Positions 26,402-33,544 of a stretch of 43,624 nt of DNA are shown here, piece after piece. Origin of the DNA: an uncultured Eubacterium sp. (GTDB lineage Bacteria > Bacillota_A > Clostridia > Lachnospirales > Lachnospiraceae); NCBI GenBank assembly GCA_948468465.1, contig CAOKJJ010000018.1:1-43624 (forward strand). Reading direction: 5' to 3'. The stretch's first letter is position 1, and each line of letters starts with the position of its first letter. Made by a program: the position numbers and the translations under genes. The notes beneath the pieces were generated by a model. That model saw nothing but the letters and a program-made list of their open reading frames with translations, did no database searches and had not been told where the DNA came from.

Positions 26402-28921
26402 TTATCTCGGATACGTATTTTTCCATTCATCTTCCAAAATATCAGCACTCACTATCGCTTTCGCTTCGATCTTCGTCGTATCCACAGCCTTGATGATATT
26501 GCCATCCACTCCAAAGCCTGTTATCGTAAACTGATAGCTGACATTCTGCGGCTTTTCAGCTAGCTTTCCAAGCTCTTCTTCCAGTTTTTGCATACACTTG
26601 TCTTCCAGCGCTTGATCGTAAACTATCAAAGTAACCTCAGATTCTTCAATTCCTTTGTCTGTTGCTTCTTCACCTTCATGAAGTGGCTCCGGCGTATATT
26701 TCTCTCCGCCTGCTGTCTCATAACAGAACGTCATGTCAATTTCTTTCTCACCGTTACTATACGAATCTACCGAACCAGAAAATTGATCGTTTTTAGCGAA
26801 TACAGACTGGAATGTTCGTTTTTCCGTTATCTCCTTAAAATCCCCTCGATTGAAAGAGTCATTCCATTTGAATGTTCCACCCGGCAATTCATCCGGAATC
26901 GGTAATGGAGCAATCGGAACCTCCACCTTAAGGTAATACTTCCCATCTTTCTTCTTCAGAGCTTCCAGACTGGATCCGCTGATGATAACCGTAGCTTTGA
27001 TTTCTTCTACAGAAATTGCGCTTTTCAGCACTTCCTCTGGCTGAATCTTTGGAATCTTCGGCCCGTCTCCTGTCCATTGCGGCAGTTCCACCAGTTCTGT
27101 TGGAAACAGCTTCTTCTCTTTGTCATAAACCATGATCAGTTCATTGCCCTGAACGGTATCAACCGGAATATTTATGGAAAATGGTTTTTCCTTATATTGC
27201 TCCTCACGGATATTCATATAATCCCGCAGATACTGTCCGAGCACCTCTTCATTCCATGTCTGAATCGAAACCTCAATTTCTTCACCTCCGGTTTTTTTCT
27301 CTTTATCTGCAAAACGGAAATGCGCCCTCAGACCGCTCGTTTTCTTGGTGTTGCCTGCCAGTTTATATTCGCTGTTTTTGTTAGGCATAGTGGAGATGGC
27401 TCCCACGCCCGAATACCAGTCTCTTTGATCTCCCACGCCTACACTATACTGCATCTCCAGTTCCGGCCGGTCTTCAAAAAACGTCACATCTTCTTTCAGA
27501 ACATAATATGTTTTCCAGTACACTCTTGAATTATCACCATCTTTGCCGATTGTGATCGCTTGACATACCGCCTGAACCCCCTTTTGAATATCCTCCATGG
27601 AAGGTGTTGGTATATCATTTTTATTTGTATCCTCCGCATCAGAGCCTGTGCCGGAACCAGAACCGGAACCTGTTCCCGATCCGGAACCAGAGCCGGAACC
27701 TGTTCCCGATCCGGAACCAGAACTCGAACCAGAACCCGTTCCCCAGTTAGAACCAGACGGAACAGAGCCTGTATTCTGCGTTGCGTCAGAAGATATCTGC
27801 ATATCCTTTTGTCCTGCATTGACATTTGCAGTCGTTCCATTGGAACGTTTCACCGAAATGATTTTCGATGTCAAATTGCTGATCGCTGCTTTGATGCCTG
27901 CTGTCACCAGAGACACAACGCTGCCTTCTGCTCCCTTTTCAAACGTCAACGACGCAGCTGCATGCAGCGAAAGCACCAGCGGCGTTTCGGATACGATCTG
28001 TGCATCTGCTGCCGTCTGCTCTACCGATACGGACAAATCATCCTCCGGTTTGCCGGATACATCCAGCTTCATTTTAGACTGGATGCGGATCTGATCCGCT
28101 TTTCCGTTTACTTCCAGCTTTACGTCAGCATCTGGCTGCGAAAATGTCAGTTCTTTCACATGTGCGCCCGGATTTACGATCATACGGGCCGCTTTTGCAG
28201 TAATCCGCATTACATTGCCGACTGCTTTCTCAATCCATGTATCCGGTTTTACCGCACGGATTTCCACGGACTGGAACACCCCGCTGTTCTCAATGTCTGC
28301 GGCAGGCGTATTTACAATCAGGCTGACATTCTTGTAGGAACCTGCAGGAATTACAAATTTTGCGGCATTTTCAGATGCAATCGTAAGTTTTTTCATACTT
28401 GTGTTCTGCAATGCCTGATCTAACTGCTCCTGCGTGGAAACCTCTGTTTCCGTAACCGGCGTCTGCTGTTCCGGTTCCGGCATAGGCACCGCATCCTTTG
28501 CCGCAATCACGTTTACCCTGCATCTTACGGTTTTAGACGTATGTTTTTTTCTGGAAGTTGTTTTCAGTACCGCTTTTACCGTCGTCCTGCCGATGCCTTT
28601 CCCCTGAATCTGAAAGCTTTTTTCTGTCTTGGCGGATACTGCCGCAATACTTTCGTCATTCGTGGATATCTTTTGAATCTTCCATCCTGCCGTATTGTTT
28701 TTCAGCGTCATACGATTTTTCTGCCCAACCTGCAGCGTCTTAAACGCCGTGCGCATGCTTACATACGGCTTCGCCGCGGCCGATACCAGCGTTATATTTG
28801 CCGGCAGAAAAGAAACTGCTGTCGCAACAGACAGGGAAACCGCCAGCACCTTTTGATACAGCCGCCTCCTGCCCTTTCCCACACATGCTTTCCATGCGCG
28901 GCAAACACTTTCCTGTTTCAT
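26402..28921 (-). CDS. Large secreted protein with Ser/Gly linker, function unknown
   Basis: This 839-residue protein has a basic N-terminus and signal peptide (about 20-49, VLAVSLSVATAVSFLPANIT ending LVSAAA). An Ig-like/BIG2-like domain follows (about 50-138; KPYVSMRTAFKTLQVGQKNR ... GIGRTTVKAVLK), then a region of short beta repeats (about 160-365; TIASENAAKFVIPAGSYKNV, MIVNPGAHVKELTFS) suggesting a beta-helix-like stalk, a flexible Ser/Gly/Thr linker (about 385-425), and a C-terminal domain of about 400 residues with no recognised family (SMEDIQKGVQAVCQAIT, DVTFFEDRPELEMQYSVGVG). No sortase motif or membrane anchor is seen at the C-terminus, so it is probably released or wall-associated. 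A decayed inverted paralogue lies at 17333-17818. Confidence 0.8.
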   Translation of the reverse strand: MKQESVCRAWKACVGKGRRRLYQKVLAVSLSVATAVSFLPANITLVSAAAKPYVSMRTAFKTLQVGQKNRMTLKNNTAGWKIQKISTNDESIAAVSAKTEKSFQIQGKGIGRTTVKAVLKTTSRKKHTSKTVRCRVNVIAAKDAVPMPEPEQQTPVTETEVSTQEQLDQALQNTSMKKLTIASENAAKFVIPAGSYKNVSLIVNTPAADIENSGVFQSVEIRAVKPDTWIEKAVGNVMRITAKAARMIVNPGAHVKELTFSQPDADVKLEVNGKADQIRIQSKMKLDVSGKPEDDLSVSVEQTAADAQIVSETPLVLSLHAAASLTFEKGAEGSVVSLVTAGIKAAISNLTSKIISVKRSNGTTANVNAGQKDMQISSDATQNTGSVPSGSNWGTGSGSSSGSGSGTGSGSGSGSGTGSGSGSGTGSDAEDTNKNDIPTPSMEDIQKGVQAVCQAITIGKDGDNSRVYWKTYYVLKEDVTFFEDRPELEMQYSVGVGDQRDWYSGVGAISTMPNKNSEYKLAGNTKKTSGLRAHFRFADKEKKTGGEEIEVSIQTWNEEVLGQYLRDYMNIREEQYKEKPFSINIPVDTVQGNELIMVYDKEKKLFPTELVELPQWTGDGPKIPKIQPEEVLKSAISVEEIKATVIISGSSLEALKKKDGKYYLKVEVPIAPLPIPDELPGGTFKWNDSFNRGDFKEITEKRTFQSVFAKNDQFSGSVDSYSNGEKEIDMTFCYETAGGEKYTPEPLHEGEEATDKGIEESEVTLIVYDQALEDKCMQKLEEELGKLAEKPQNVSYQFTITGFGVDGNIIKAVDTTKIEAKAIVSADILEDEWKNTYPR
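27648..27720. repeat. 30-bp tandem repeat encoding the Ser/Gly linker
   Basis: Two adjacent 30-bp units (27661-27690 and 27691-27720) differ at 2 positions, and a partial unit precedes them (27648-27660). Each encodes ten residues of the SGSGSGTGSG type. The unit length is a multiple of three, so copy-number change would alter linker length without a frameshift. Confidence 0.85.
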
Positions 28922-28945
28922 TTTGAATCCTCCTTCATAATGATA

Positions 28946-28990
28946 AATGACCGAAACATCATTTAGTTCTGATTTTGGTCATTATATCAT
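28946..28990 (-). promoter_or_regulatory. Conserved leader hairpin and -10 box of the secreted-protein gene
   Basis: AATGACC (28946-28952) and GGTCATT (28977-28983) form an inverted repeat in the leader, and TATAAT lies just upstream on the minus strand (about 28983-28988). The same hairpin and -10 sequence are kept in the decayed copy (17400-17437). No convincing -35 box is seen. Confidence 0.5.
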
Positions 28991-29061
28991 TTAAGGTATT
29001 TAATATCAGCAATTTGGCACAGAATGCACTTTTTTCGGTATCATTTGAATAATAGCAATCA

Positions 29062-29085
29062 TTCAGATAACCCTTGAACTGTTAC
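29062..29085. repeat. Short palindromic repeat, copy 2 (partial)
   Basis: Read on the minus strand this is GTAACAGTTCAAGGGTTATC followed by TGAA, matching the element at 33172-33202, but the second arm is cut short. It lies between the divergent secreted-protein and toxin-antitoxin promoters. Confidence 0.7.
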
Positions 29086-29100
29086 GCATTATCGCTGTAT

Positions 29101-29120
29101 TCGTACAAAATATTGTACGA
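29101..29120. promoter_or_regulatory. Predicted YefM-YoeB operator
   Basis: TCGTACAA-AATA-TTGTACGA is a perfect 8-bp-arm inverted repeat just upstream of the -35 box of the toxin-antitoxin promoter. Its GTACA/TGTAC halves resemble the TGTACA cores of known yefM-yoeB operators, which the antitoxin binds and the toxin stabilises. Confidence 0.75.
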
Positions 29121-29124
29121 AATA

Positions 29125-29153
29125 TTGACAATCCTATCAATACCGAATATACT
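29125..29153 (+). promoter_or_regulatory. Sigma-A promoter of the yefM-yoeB operon
   Basis: TTGACA (29125-29130) and TATACT (29148-29153) are separated by 17 bp, ending 22 nt before the antitoxin ATG. Confidence 0.85.
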
Positions 29154-29175
29154 ATCTTCAAAGGAGAGTGGTCAT

Positions 29176-29427
29176 ATGATAGCAACTAATTTTTCAAATG
29201 TAAGAAATAACTTCAAAGAAGTTTGCGACCGGGTTGTGCATGATTTTGATATTGCGATCATTACGAGAAAAAATGATGAAAATGTTGTACTTATGTCCCA
29301 GGCGCAGTATGATAACCTGATGGAAAATCTTCATATAAGAGAAAGCAAAGCGAATTATGAGTGGTTAAAAGAATCTGTCAAGCAGGCTGAGAATGGAAAA
29401 CTTGTGGACTTTGACGTGGAGGATTAA
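29176..29427 (+). CDS. yefM: Antitoxin of the Phd/YefM family
   Basis: This 83-residue protein begins MIATNFSNVRNNFKEVCDRV, the dimeric DNA-binding fold of YefM antitoxins (ATNF..VR..FK...D.V), with TRKNDENVVLMSQAQYDNLM in the middle and an acidic C-terminal tail (NGKLVDFDVED) that would wrap the toxin. The start at 29176 is chosen because AAGGAGAG lies 7 nt upstream; an open frame from 29074 overlaps the promoter. The toxin gene follows after 3 nt. Confidence 0.93.
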   Translation: MIATNFSNVRNNFKEVCDRVVHDFDIAIITRKNDENVVLMSQAQYDNLMENLHIRESKANYEWLKESVKQAENGKLVDFDVED

Positions 29428-29430
29428 TTT

Positions 29431-29685
29431 ATGAATGTATCTTTCACTGAAAATGCCTGGAATGATTATCTTTATTGGCAGAAGACGGATAAGAAAATTG
29501 TCAGAAGAATCAATGAAATGATCAAAGATATAAAAAAAAATCCGTTTGAAGGACTTGGAAAACCAGAACCGTTAAAATATGATTTAGCTGGAAAATGGAG
29601 CAGAAGAATAACAGATGAACACAGACTGGTATATCAAATGGAAGGGAATCATTTAATCGTATTTACCTGCAGATATCATTATTAA
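29431..29685 (+). CDS. yoeB: mRNA interferase toxin YoeB
   Basis: This 84-residue protein has full YoeB length. The residues used by E. coli YoeB for ribosome-dependent mRNA cleavage are all present at the same positions: E46 (in GKPEPLK), R65 (in DEHRLVY) and the C-terminal H83-Y84 (CRYHY). The core SRRITDEHRLVYQM is intact, so the toxin should be active. It is encoded 3 nt after its antitoxin in one operon controlled by the palindrome at 29101-29120. Confidence 0.96.
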   Translation: MNVSFTENAWNDYLYWQKTDKKIVRRINEMIKDIKKNPFEGLGKPEPLKYDLAGKWSRRITDEHRLVYQMEGNHLIVFTCRYHY

Positions 29686-29734
29686 AAAGAACGGCGCATG
29701 TCCGCTCTTTCATAGAATATTTTAACATTAAATA

Positions 29735-29777
29735 CCTTCTTGTTCTTCATTTATCTGCATTATAACAAGGCCTGACC
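29735..29777. repeat. 43-bp block shared with 40192-40234, copy 1
   Basis: This block differs from 40192-40234 at only 3 of 43 positions. On the minus strand it holds the end of a short reading frame (...GQALL stop), a TATAAT-like box and an AAGAAGG ribosome-binding-like site. Confidence 0.85.
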
Positions 29778-29950
29778 CATTGGTTCATCGTCGTCATCTA
29801 TTTCTACAATAATATCTGCATAACCCTCCCCGGCTTCTCTGTTAGAGGATACGGCCCAGTTTCCTTAATTTTCCGGCCTGGTATTTGGTGATTTTCATTC
29901 ACCAGCATCGCCGCGATTGAAAACGCCGTCTCTTTCGAAAATAAATACTT
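29760..29950 (-). pseudogene. Degenerate small gene, unidentified
   Basis: On the minus strand one frame reads KETAFSIAAMLVNENHQIPG and then, after a shift, GEGYADIIVEIDDDDEPMGQ followed by ALL and a stop at 29760. The coding-like bias and acidic tail suggest the remains of a small protein, but there is no intact start and the frame is broken. No family was recognised. The rest of 29686-30041 shows no other gene. Confidence 0.35.
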
Positions 29951-30041
29951 TTCGCTTGTAAAAACTTCAAAATTCGTTATAATTGTTTGTAGCAGCAGAT
30001 GATTGGAACAGCGGAAAATGAAAAAGAGGGGAGATATGTTT

Positions 30042-30386
30042 ATGAATATATTTCATGGGGAAGTCAAAAATATCCAGATTCAGCAAGATAATCATTATGC
30101 GGTTCAGATACAGTCTGCAAATGAGGCGTTTGATTATGACGGGCTGATTCAGGTAATTGAGAAAATAAAAGAAAAAGAAAATGAAGATCAGTTTGATAAA
30201 GAATATCAGGAAACTGCACAGCAAGTCAAGGAGCTGACAGAGCAGATCGGTGAACTGGCAAAGCAGAAGCGGGCTCCTGAAAAAATCCGGAATCTTTTGC
30301 AGCTGCTAAAAAATTTATCCACTGGTGCTGCCGGAAGCCTTCTTGCATCGGGTATTTTGCATCTGATTGAGCCATTCCTGAACTAA
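30042..30386 (+). CDS. Small helical protein with N-terminal amyloid-like motif; candidate effector paired with the NLR-like protein
   Basis: This 114-residue protein has a short N-terminal Gln/Asn-rich motif (residues 2-22: F4, V8, N10, Q12, Q14, Q15, N17, A20, Q22 in GEVKNIQIQQDNHYAVQ), a charged helical region likely to be coiled coil (about 32-84, VIEKIKEKENEDQFDKEYQE), and a less charged C-terminal end with an amphipathic/hydrophobic stretch (NLLQLLKNLSTGAAGSLLAS, then GILHLIEPFLN). The N-terminal motif aligns without gaps with residues 13-33 of the NLR-like protein encoded 118 nt downstream. This matches the layout of Bell-domain effectors with bacterial amyloid signalling motifs, where a helical bundle attacks membranes once templated by the NLR. 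GAGGGGAG is 8 nt from the ATG at 30042; the ATG at 30036 is too close. Function is inferred only. Confidence 0.72.
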   Translation: MNIFHGEVKNIQIQQDNHYAVQIQSANEAFDYDGLIQVIEKIKEKENEDQFDKEYQETAQQVKELTEQIGELAKQKRAPEKIRNLLQLLKNLSTGAAGSLLASGILHLIEPFLN

Positions 30387-30408
30387 GAATCCGAAACTAT
30401 TTTTTTGT

Positions 30409-30484
30409 AGAGTACTCAGTTTTGCAAAGGTCATATGTGGGATAATTGTCATTCTTAAGGGCTGTGAGTTTCCGAGAGTACTCT
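30409..30484. promoter_or_regulatory. Inverted repeat between the small helical protein and NLR-like genes
   Basis: AGAGTACTC (30409-30417) and GAGTACTCT (30476-30484) can pair in the mRNA around a 58-nt loop, ending 10 nt before the GGAGG of the NLR-like gene. It could set the ratio of the two products or be a binding site; no T run follows. Confidence 0.4.
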
Positions 30485-30504
30485 TGCACGGTGCGGAGGT
30501 GAAA

Positions 30505-32694
30505 ATGGTGCACAATAAGACTCAGGATACAGGCTGCACGAATCTTTTTCAGGATCAGGTTTCCAATATGCAGGTGCAGCAGGGAAACAGTATTGCAATC
30601 CAGACTACAAATAATATTACATACAATTCCGCTATAGAAGAATCTGACAGCTCTCAAAAAACGAATGTCATTACATATGGCCAGAATATAACGTTTACCA
30701 ATCATTTTATTGGCAGGGATTGTGAAATACAGGAAGTATTGGAAAAGCTGAGAACAAGTAAACGTATTCTGATCAAAGGACTAGGCGGAATTGGAAAAAC
30801 AACTGTCATGCAGAAAATATATCATATCCTTTTAGATAAAATAAAAAAAGAGAATCTGGATATGCAAATCGGATATTTTGATTACGAAATATCAACGGCA
30901 TATACGATTTATAAGGCACTGGGATTTGAAAAAACAAATGATAAAGCTGTTGATCTGGAACTGGCCGCAAAGGCGCTGCAGGATTATTCGAACAAAAAAG
31001 ATACCGTAATATTTATCGATAATGTGCCAGCAGACAGGCATAAAGAGCTGCATGAATTAGACTGTTACAGCTGCTGGATTATCCTTACATCCAGACAGCA
31101 GGAATATGACAGTTATGATACTGTGGACATTGGGAGATTAGGCCTGGAAGACTGTATCCGCCTGTTTCAAAAGGAAAGCAGATACCAGGGGAACACGGCA
31201 GATTTAGAAAATTTAATCGAGAATATGATCGGAAGGCATACTTTAACAGTTAAACTAGCAGCAAGAATATTAAGAAAAAAGCACTGGCCGGTCGAAGTAT
31301 TAATAAACAAATTAGAAGATACTGGCTTTGATATTAATTATAAGGATGAAGGAGAAGAAAAAAATCTCTTATTGCAGTATAAAAAGCTGTATTCTGTTTC
31401 AGAACTAAGTGAATCCGAAGTAAGGGTATTGGAATCTTTTTCATTAGTCCGGCATACGAAGTTGCATGAAGCATTCTGCAGCAGGATTCTGGAAGAAGAC
31501 GAGTTTTCCTGTCTGAATGAGTTATATGAAAAAGGATGGCTGGAATACGAACAGACGAATGCAATCTATTCCATCCATCCGGTTTTTGCAGAGCTGATTT
31601 CGGAAATCAGAGAGATCAGCCTTGATGATCATAGGATGCTTTATCATTTTATAGACCAGCTGACAAAGAATGCCAAAGAAACAGAGATGCTCCAAAAGCA
31701 GGATTACCTTGCAGCCATGATTTCATTTGCCAGATATATCCCGTTACATGGCAGCCATTGCAGGGAAATCAGTAATTTATTGATCAATTGTGCCGGTGTT
31801 GCGCTTGTATTTGCAGAATATCATGGCGCATATGCAATTTTAAAACGGATTGGTGAAAGTGACGAAAATTATATAAAAGCCCAGTTAAAATTAGTAGATA
31901 TCTATGTATCACAGAGCAGGTTTCAACAGGCAGATTCTATATTTCGCTGCCTTTCTTCCAAAATAAAAGAAGACAGCACACAGTTTATCGATTATACGAT
32001 TGATTATGCCATTTTTAAAGAAAAAAGTGCAAAATCAGAAACGGACCGCAGGGAGGCAGTCTGCAGCCTGGAAAAAATGATCAGTCTGGAAATGGATGAC
32101 ATGCACAGAAGCTGTATTTATAATTGTCTGGGTGGCTTTTATACGAATTTATCCCCAGATGTCAGTAATTTTAAAAAATCGCTGGATTATCATAAACAGG
32201 CACAGCAGATCAGGGAAAAATACAAAGAAGATTATCCTATGGACCTGGCAAGAACGTATAATAATATGGCAAATAATTATTATTATCTGGCACGTGCAGG
32301 GGAACAGCCGGATGAAAATTTATGCAAAGCAGAAGCCTTTTACAAAAAGTCTTTAGAACTGAGAAGGCTGGTATTAAATGACCGTCATCCAGATATTGCA
32401 AGAATTTATGTTAATCTTGGAAATGTCTATCTGGAATACGGCCGTTTCGAAGAAGCATTGCAGTTTATGGAAAACGGATTAAAAATAAGGCGGGAGGTTT
32501 TAGGAGAGCATGCAAAAGAAACAGGCCTTACCTGGCGGAATATGATCAAAGTATATTTAAAACGCAATGACAGGCAAAAGGCAGCTGAATGCAGAGAACG
32601 GTCAGAAAAAATTTATGCCTTCTTATATGGTGAAAATTCAGATACATATCAGGAATTAAAAAAACAAAATGAAAAAATTTTTTTATGTCAATAG
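30505..32694 (+). CDS. NLR-like STAND ATPase (NB-ARC with C-terminal TPR repeats) and N-terminal amyloid-like motif
   Basis: This 729-residue protein has a short N-terminal motif (13-33, QVSNMQVQQGNSIAIQ) matching the neighbouring small protein, then an NB-ARC-type nucleotide-binding domain: FIGRDCEIQEVLEKL before the P-loop GLGGIGKTT (92-100), Walker B TVIFIDNV (167-174), WIILTSRQ (191-198) and a GxP-like NMIGRHTLTVKLAARIL. A winged-helix-like linker (ESEVRVLESFSLVR, YSIHPVFAELI) follows. The C-terminal half is tetratricopeptide repeats, the last ones kinesin-light-chain-like (YNNMANNYYYLA, IYVNLGNVYLEYGRFEEALQ, TWRNMIKVYLKRNDRQKAAE). Such proteins sense a trigger through the repeats, oligomerise and recruit effectors. 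The start at 30505 has GGAGG 5 nt upstream. It forms a probable operon with the small helical protein. Confidence 0.88.
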   Translation: MVHNKTQDTGCTNLFQDQVSNMQVQQGNSIAIQTTNNITYNSAIEESDSSQKTNVITYGQNITFTNHFIGRDCEIQEVLEKLRTSKRILIKGLGGIGKTTVMQKIYHILLDKIKKENLDMQIGYFDYEISTAYTIYKALGFEKTNDKAVDLELAAKALQDYSNKKDTVIFIDNVPADRHKELHELDCYSCWIILTSRQQEYDSYDTVDIGRLGLEDCIRLFQKESRYQGNTADLENLIENMIGRHTLTVKLAARILRKKHWPVEVLINKLEDTGFDINYKDEGEEKNLLLQYKKLYSVSELSESEVRVLESFSLVRHTKLHEAFCSRILEEDEFSCLNELYEKGWLEYEQTNAIYSIHPVFAELISEIREISLDDHRMLYHFIDQLTKNAKETEMLQKQDYLAAMISFARYIPLHGSHCREISNLLINCAGVALVFAEYHGAYAILKRIGESDENYIKAQLKLVDIYVSQSRFQQADSIFRCLSSKIKEDSTQFIDYTIDYAIFKEKSAKSETDRREAVCSLEKMISLEMDDMHRSCIYNCLGGFYTNLSPDVSNFKKSLDYHKQAQQIREKYKEDYPMDLARTYNNMANNYYYLARAGEQPDENLCKAEAFYKKSLELRRLVLNDRHPDIARIYVNLGNVYLEYGRFEEALQFMENGLKIRREVLGEHAKETGLTWRNMIKVYLKRNDRQKAAECRERSEKIYAFLYGENSDTYQELKKQNEKIFLCQ

Positions 32695-32718
32695 AAATCT
32701 TTTTCTGCAGTCTGGTTT

Positions 32719-32898
32719 TTATATTTCCACTGCGGACAGCACGATCCTGCACTTGTCCTTGTAACAAGCTATGCCATACTTAACAATCTCCCGCTTTGTC
32801 GTTTCATGATCTCCTGCTTCATGGATAAAATGCCTGACTACATCATTGCCGGTAATTTCCTGATTGCGCTGCTTGCCTATATTGATAGGACGAACAAG
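32719..32898 (-). pseudogene. Degenerate reading frame, unidentified
   Basis: A minus-strand frame of 59 codons (LVRPINIGKQRNQEITGNDV ... YKDKCRIVLSAVEI stop) has protein-like composition but no start codon or ribosome binding site. It looks like the C-terminal remnant of a lost gene. No family was recognised. The interval 32695-33208 otherwise holds only the two hairpins and the palindromic repeat listed here. Confidence 0.3.
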
Positions 32899-32908
32899 CG
32901 AAAATAAA

Positions 32909-32945
32909 TAAACCTACCTTGTACTTGGCGGTCTAGGTAGGTTTA
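32909..32945. terminator. Hairpin, probable terminator
   Basis: The 11-bp stem TAAACCTACCT/AGGTAGGTTTA (32909-32919 and 32935-32945) has a 15-nt loop. A second weaker hairpin with CAACC/GGTTG followed by CTCTTTTT lies at about 32963-32987. Together they would stop plus-strand transcription after the NLR-like gene. Confidence 0.6.
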
Positions 32946-33171
32946 TATAACTACTACGGAGGTCAACCACTTTGTGGGCGGTTGCTCTTTTTATATTCTT
33001 AATATAGCATATCTTAGCTTTGATTGCAAGAGCCTTTTTGTCTGTTTATATCTCTGGCATTATGACAGTAACAGTTCAGGTAGGTATGCGCATTTACTGC
33101 ACAGACCGTATGAAAATGTAGCGGCTGCAGACATCCAGCCCATCGCGAAGCGATTTTCAATGGCCGGATGC

Positions 33172-33202
33172 GTAACAGTTCAAGGGTTATCTGAACTGTT
33201 AC
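33172..33202. repeat. Short palindromic repeat, copy 3 (most complete)
   Basis: GTAACAGTTCA (33172-33182) and TGAACTGTTAC (33192-33202) are perfect 11-bp inverted arms around AGGGTTATC. The element begins 6 nt after the stop of the PTS IIA gene and may act as a 3' mRNA-stabilising or terminating hairpin. Related copies are at 4214-4243 and 29062-29085. Confidence 0.85.
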
Positions 33203-33208
33203 CTGTGC

Positions 33209-33541
33209 TCAATGAGGAAGCCTGTTCTCATAAATCTCAATCAGCTCCAGCACCATCACCTTAAAGCACTCCGCACTCATCATCTGATCCTCCGCATGAA
33301 CCAGCAGCAAGTCAAAGGGCATCCCTTCTCCTTCCCCCTGCATCTGCAAAAGATCCTGATGCGCGTCATGCCCTTCCACATAGATCGCATCCGCCTCAGC
33401 AATCTTGGCATGAGCCTCTTTAAAATCTCCCTGCTTGGCACACTCCAGCGCTTCCATATATATACTCCTGGCCGTACCTACAGAGGCGATAATTCGAAAG
33501 TCAATTTCCTCCATTTTTGCCTTGAGCTCTTCTTTTGTCAT
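33209..33541 (-). CDS. PTS lactose/cellobiose-type IIA component
   Basis: This 110-residue protein is a complete IIA of the lactose/cellobiose (Lac) family, a trimeric helical phosphocarrier. The phosphorylated His is H82 in FDLLLVHAEDQMM, and the N-terminal helices ASVGTARSIYMEALECAKQG and AHAKIAEAD are typical. It passes phosphate from HPr to the IIB protein. It is the last gene of the minus-strand operon, 3 nt after IIB, with its GGAGGG site inside the end of the IIB gene. Confidence 0.95.
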   Translation of the reverse strand: MTKEELKAKMEEIDFRIIASVGTARSIYMEALECAKQGDFKEAHAKIAEADAIYVEGHDAHQDLLQMQGEGEGMPFDLLLVHAEDQMMSAECFKVMVLELIEIYENRLPH

Positions 33542-33544
33542 GCC

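Noticed and set aside
27648..27733. Direct repeats that could suggest a CRISPR array
   Set aside because: The units are contiguous, in frame and encode a Ser/Gly linker; there are no spacers and no cas genes.
27560..28423. Long plus-strand frames opposite the secreted-protein gene
   Set aside because: They are Arg/Pro/Cys-rich translations of the complement of Ser/Gly repeats without start signals.
29074..29175. Extended N-terminus for the antitoxin
   Set aside because: The extra frame runs across the operator and promoter; the ATG at 29176 has the ribosome binding site.
29705..29728. A 21-codon minus-strand ORF starting at 29728 after AAGAAGG in the 43-bp block copy
   Set aside because: It is short, overlaps the end of yoeB antisense and has no recognisable content; the block itself is reported instead.
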